From Hymenolepis diminuta (taxonomy: Eukaryota; Platyhelminthes; Cestoda; Cyclophyllidea; Hymenolepididae), in contig CAADRB010000002.1 of the NCBI GenBank assembly GCA_900708905.1, forward strand, positions 1,404,145-1,468,144: a DNA stretch of 64,000 nt. The letters run 5' to 3'. Numbering within the stretch: the first letter of the stretch is position 1; each line of letters starts with the position of its first letter. The position numbers were made by a program, and so were the translations under genes. A model generated the notes under the pieces. That model did not search any database and was not told where the DNA came from. It saw nothing but the letters and a program-made list of their open reading frames with translations. Below are positions 62,642 through 64,000 of this stretch, in pieces.

Positions 62642-64000
62642 GTGAGACTTCAAGTTATGACGATTTTTCCAATAATACCTGATCATACAGACGGACGCAA
62701 TGGAAATACAGCTGTGCTTTATCGTTTCTGCGATCTGTTCCTCCAAAATCTAGAAATGTAAAATTCTCTACTGGATAAAATCCGAAAAGGCAAAGCGAAA
62801 AATGCCAGTGACGAATGCAATCAAACCTCTCAACTAGGTACATATTGATTCTTAAAAAGAGCCATTTTGATGGATATTAAGACGATAGATTAAACTTCCG
62901 AAAGAAAAGAATAAAGTTTTGAAAAAATGGGAAAGAAAATTTTGAATAAAGAGTTAGGTTTCCTATTAAATTCATTTCGAACAAAGCAACCAAAAATTCC
63001 TGTCTCAGCCGATAAAATAAAAAGAACAGGTCTTTCAATCGTAAAATCATAATTCCTACAAACGAATAGTAACTTATAGTAGTAATAAGCATTTTATGAA
63101 TCATCACTTACCCCTTCCTAACAAAGTTTTGGAACAAATTTGTTATGCATCAAAATACTATGTCAGCTCCCACAAAACATGCATTCTATTCACTAAAAAG
63201 CAGGAATTTGAGGCATTCTTAAGCCCAAGAACATAGGCGAGTGAAGCTGAAAATTGTGTGGTATTCGAGAGTTTTATTCTGCCATAAAATAATTCACTAA
63301 CTTCATCAATTTATTACAGATATCGTATTCCGTTCGGAAAGGTAATAGTTTTACACTAAAAGACCAATTTTCTCTTGAAAATCTACTTCGTTTTACCCAA
63401 GACACCCAGTGCCTGAACAGAGATAAAGCACACCTGTCCTTAAATGTCCCTAAGTCGTTCAAAAGGCACCTTATAAGGACAAATTTCAACCATGTGACTA
63501 ATCCAAAATTGAAAACCAGTAAGGTCAATCATTTTCGTGTAATGCGAAAGCTATAGTCAGAATTTATACTTAACTTAATCAAGGTGTGAAAAAAAACGAA
63601 AATAATGTAAAACGTAATGCTTATTACCCTTTCCTAGCCGACCAAATATCAATTATTAGATAATATAAACACAATTCAAATGAGTATTTTATTTATCGAT
63701 ACTACTTAAAAGCCATATAAGTAGGGTAGCAAGTACTTTATGAAGAAGTATATGTAAAAATATTGGAAATGACAAATTATGTGGGTAACATTTTTTTAGA
63801 TAAAGTGTGAAATTTCCCCTTTGTATGAAATTAGTGTCATGCATTTTAAACCACTGTCAGTTTTAACAATGGGAAACGAGGAATGGGCCAGAACTGTTTA
63901 TGTTTACTGTAGTATATATTTATTTACTTGAATTTTTTAAACTGTATTGTATTGAGCAGACAAGTAGGCAGAAGGGTTTAGGGAAGTTGAAGTTGAAATA

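Larger units (their letters stand above)
53671..64000. other. 10-kb region without recognised genes
   Basis: Upstream of TUG. It is AT-rich with many short accidental ORFs. It contains a TA microsatellite (53941), a tRNA-like repeat (54479), an LTR-like fragment (60064), a GT microsatellite (60020) and one exon-like stretch (62521-62641). It could be intergenic, or introns of a large gene whose other exons lie to the right. Confidence 0.5.

Noticed and set aside
62345..62746. 133-codon minus-strand ORF
   Set aside because: It is antisense to the exon-like stretch at 62521-62641, with no recognised domain; splice signals support the plus-strand reading better.

Overview
The window is nuclear DNA of an animal, most likely a parasitic flatworm and probably a tapeworm. 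It is AT-rich. Genes are split into many exons that mix very short introns (33-50 nt) with introns of 1-5 kb. Several start codons sit just downstream of a splice acceptor, as expected where a spliced leader is added. The closest recognisable proteins are conserved animal housekeeping genes. Species cannot be fixed from sequence alone: gene spacing of about 7 kb favours a cestode over a schistosome, but that is inference.

Layout. Plus strand: the 3' half of TRAPPC8 (about 994-5204, 5' end outside the window), DNA polymerase eta (7211-9315) and the PP2A catalytic subunit (10187-14273). Minus strand: a lebercilin/LCA5-like ciliary protein (16943-23325) and a mucolipin TRP channel (24644-34880). 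Plus strand: the Rab-like GTPase RABL3 (35380-40208) and the GPI-transamidase subunit PIG-U (40636-45036). Minus strand: the UBX-domain tether TUG/ASPSCR1 (45976-53670). The last 10 kb (53.7-64 kb) holds repeats and one isolated exon-like stretch. Exon models were built by hand, joining splice sites so that reading phase is kept; most close exactly. The doubtful joins are the 5' part of TRAPPC8 and one join in TUG.

Repeats. A mariner-family transposon with matching inverted terminal repeats lies in a TUG intron. A decayed Ty3-like LTR element lies in mucolipin intron 2. There are two related LTR-like fragments, a tRNA-like (SINE-like) repeat in about five copies, an 87-bp repeat in three copies around TRAPPC8, a 19-bp tandem repeat and several microsatellites. 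There are two assembly gaps (runs of N).

The genes do not form a pathway. Several concern membrane traffic (TRAPPC8, mucolipin, RABL3, TUG) or ER lipid anchors (PIG-U), but this is probably chance neighbourhood. No CRISPR array, rRNA or convincing functional tRNA gene was seen. The most interesting observations are a set of start codons in phase with an upstream acceptor, which would fit a start codon donated by a spliced leader; duplicated PCNA-binding-like motifs in polymerase eta; and a 500-bp divergent promoter between mucolipin and RABL3.
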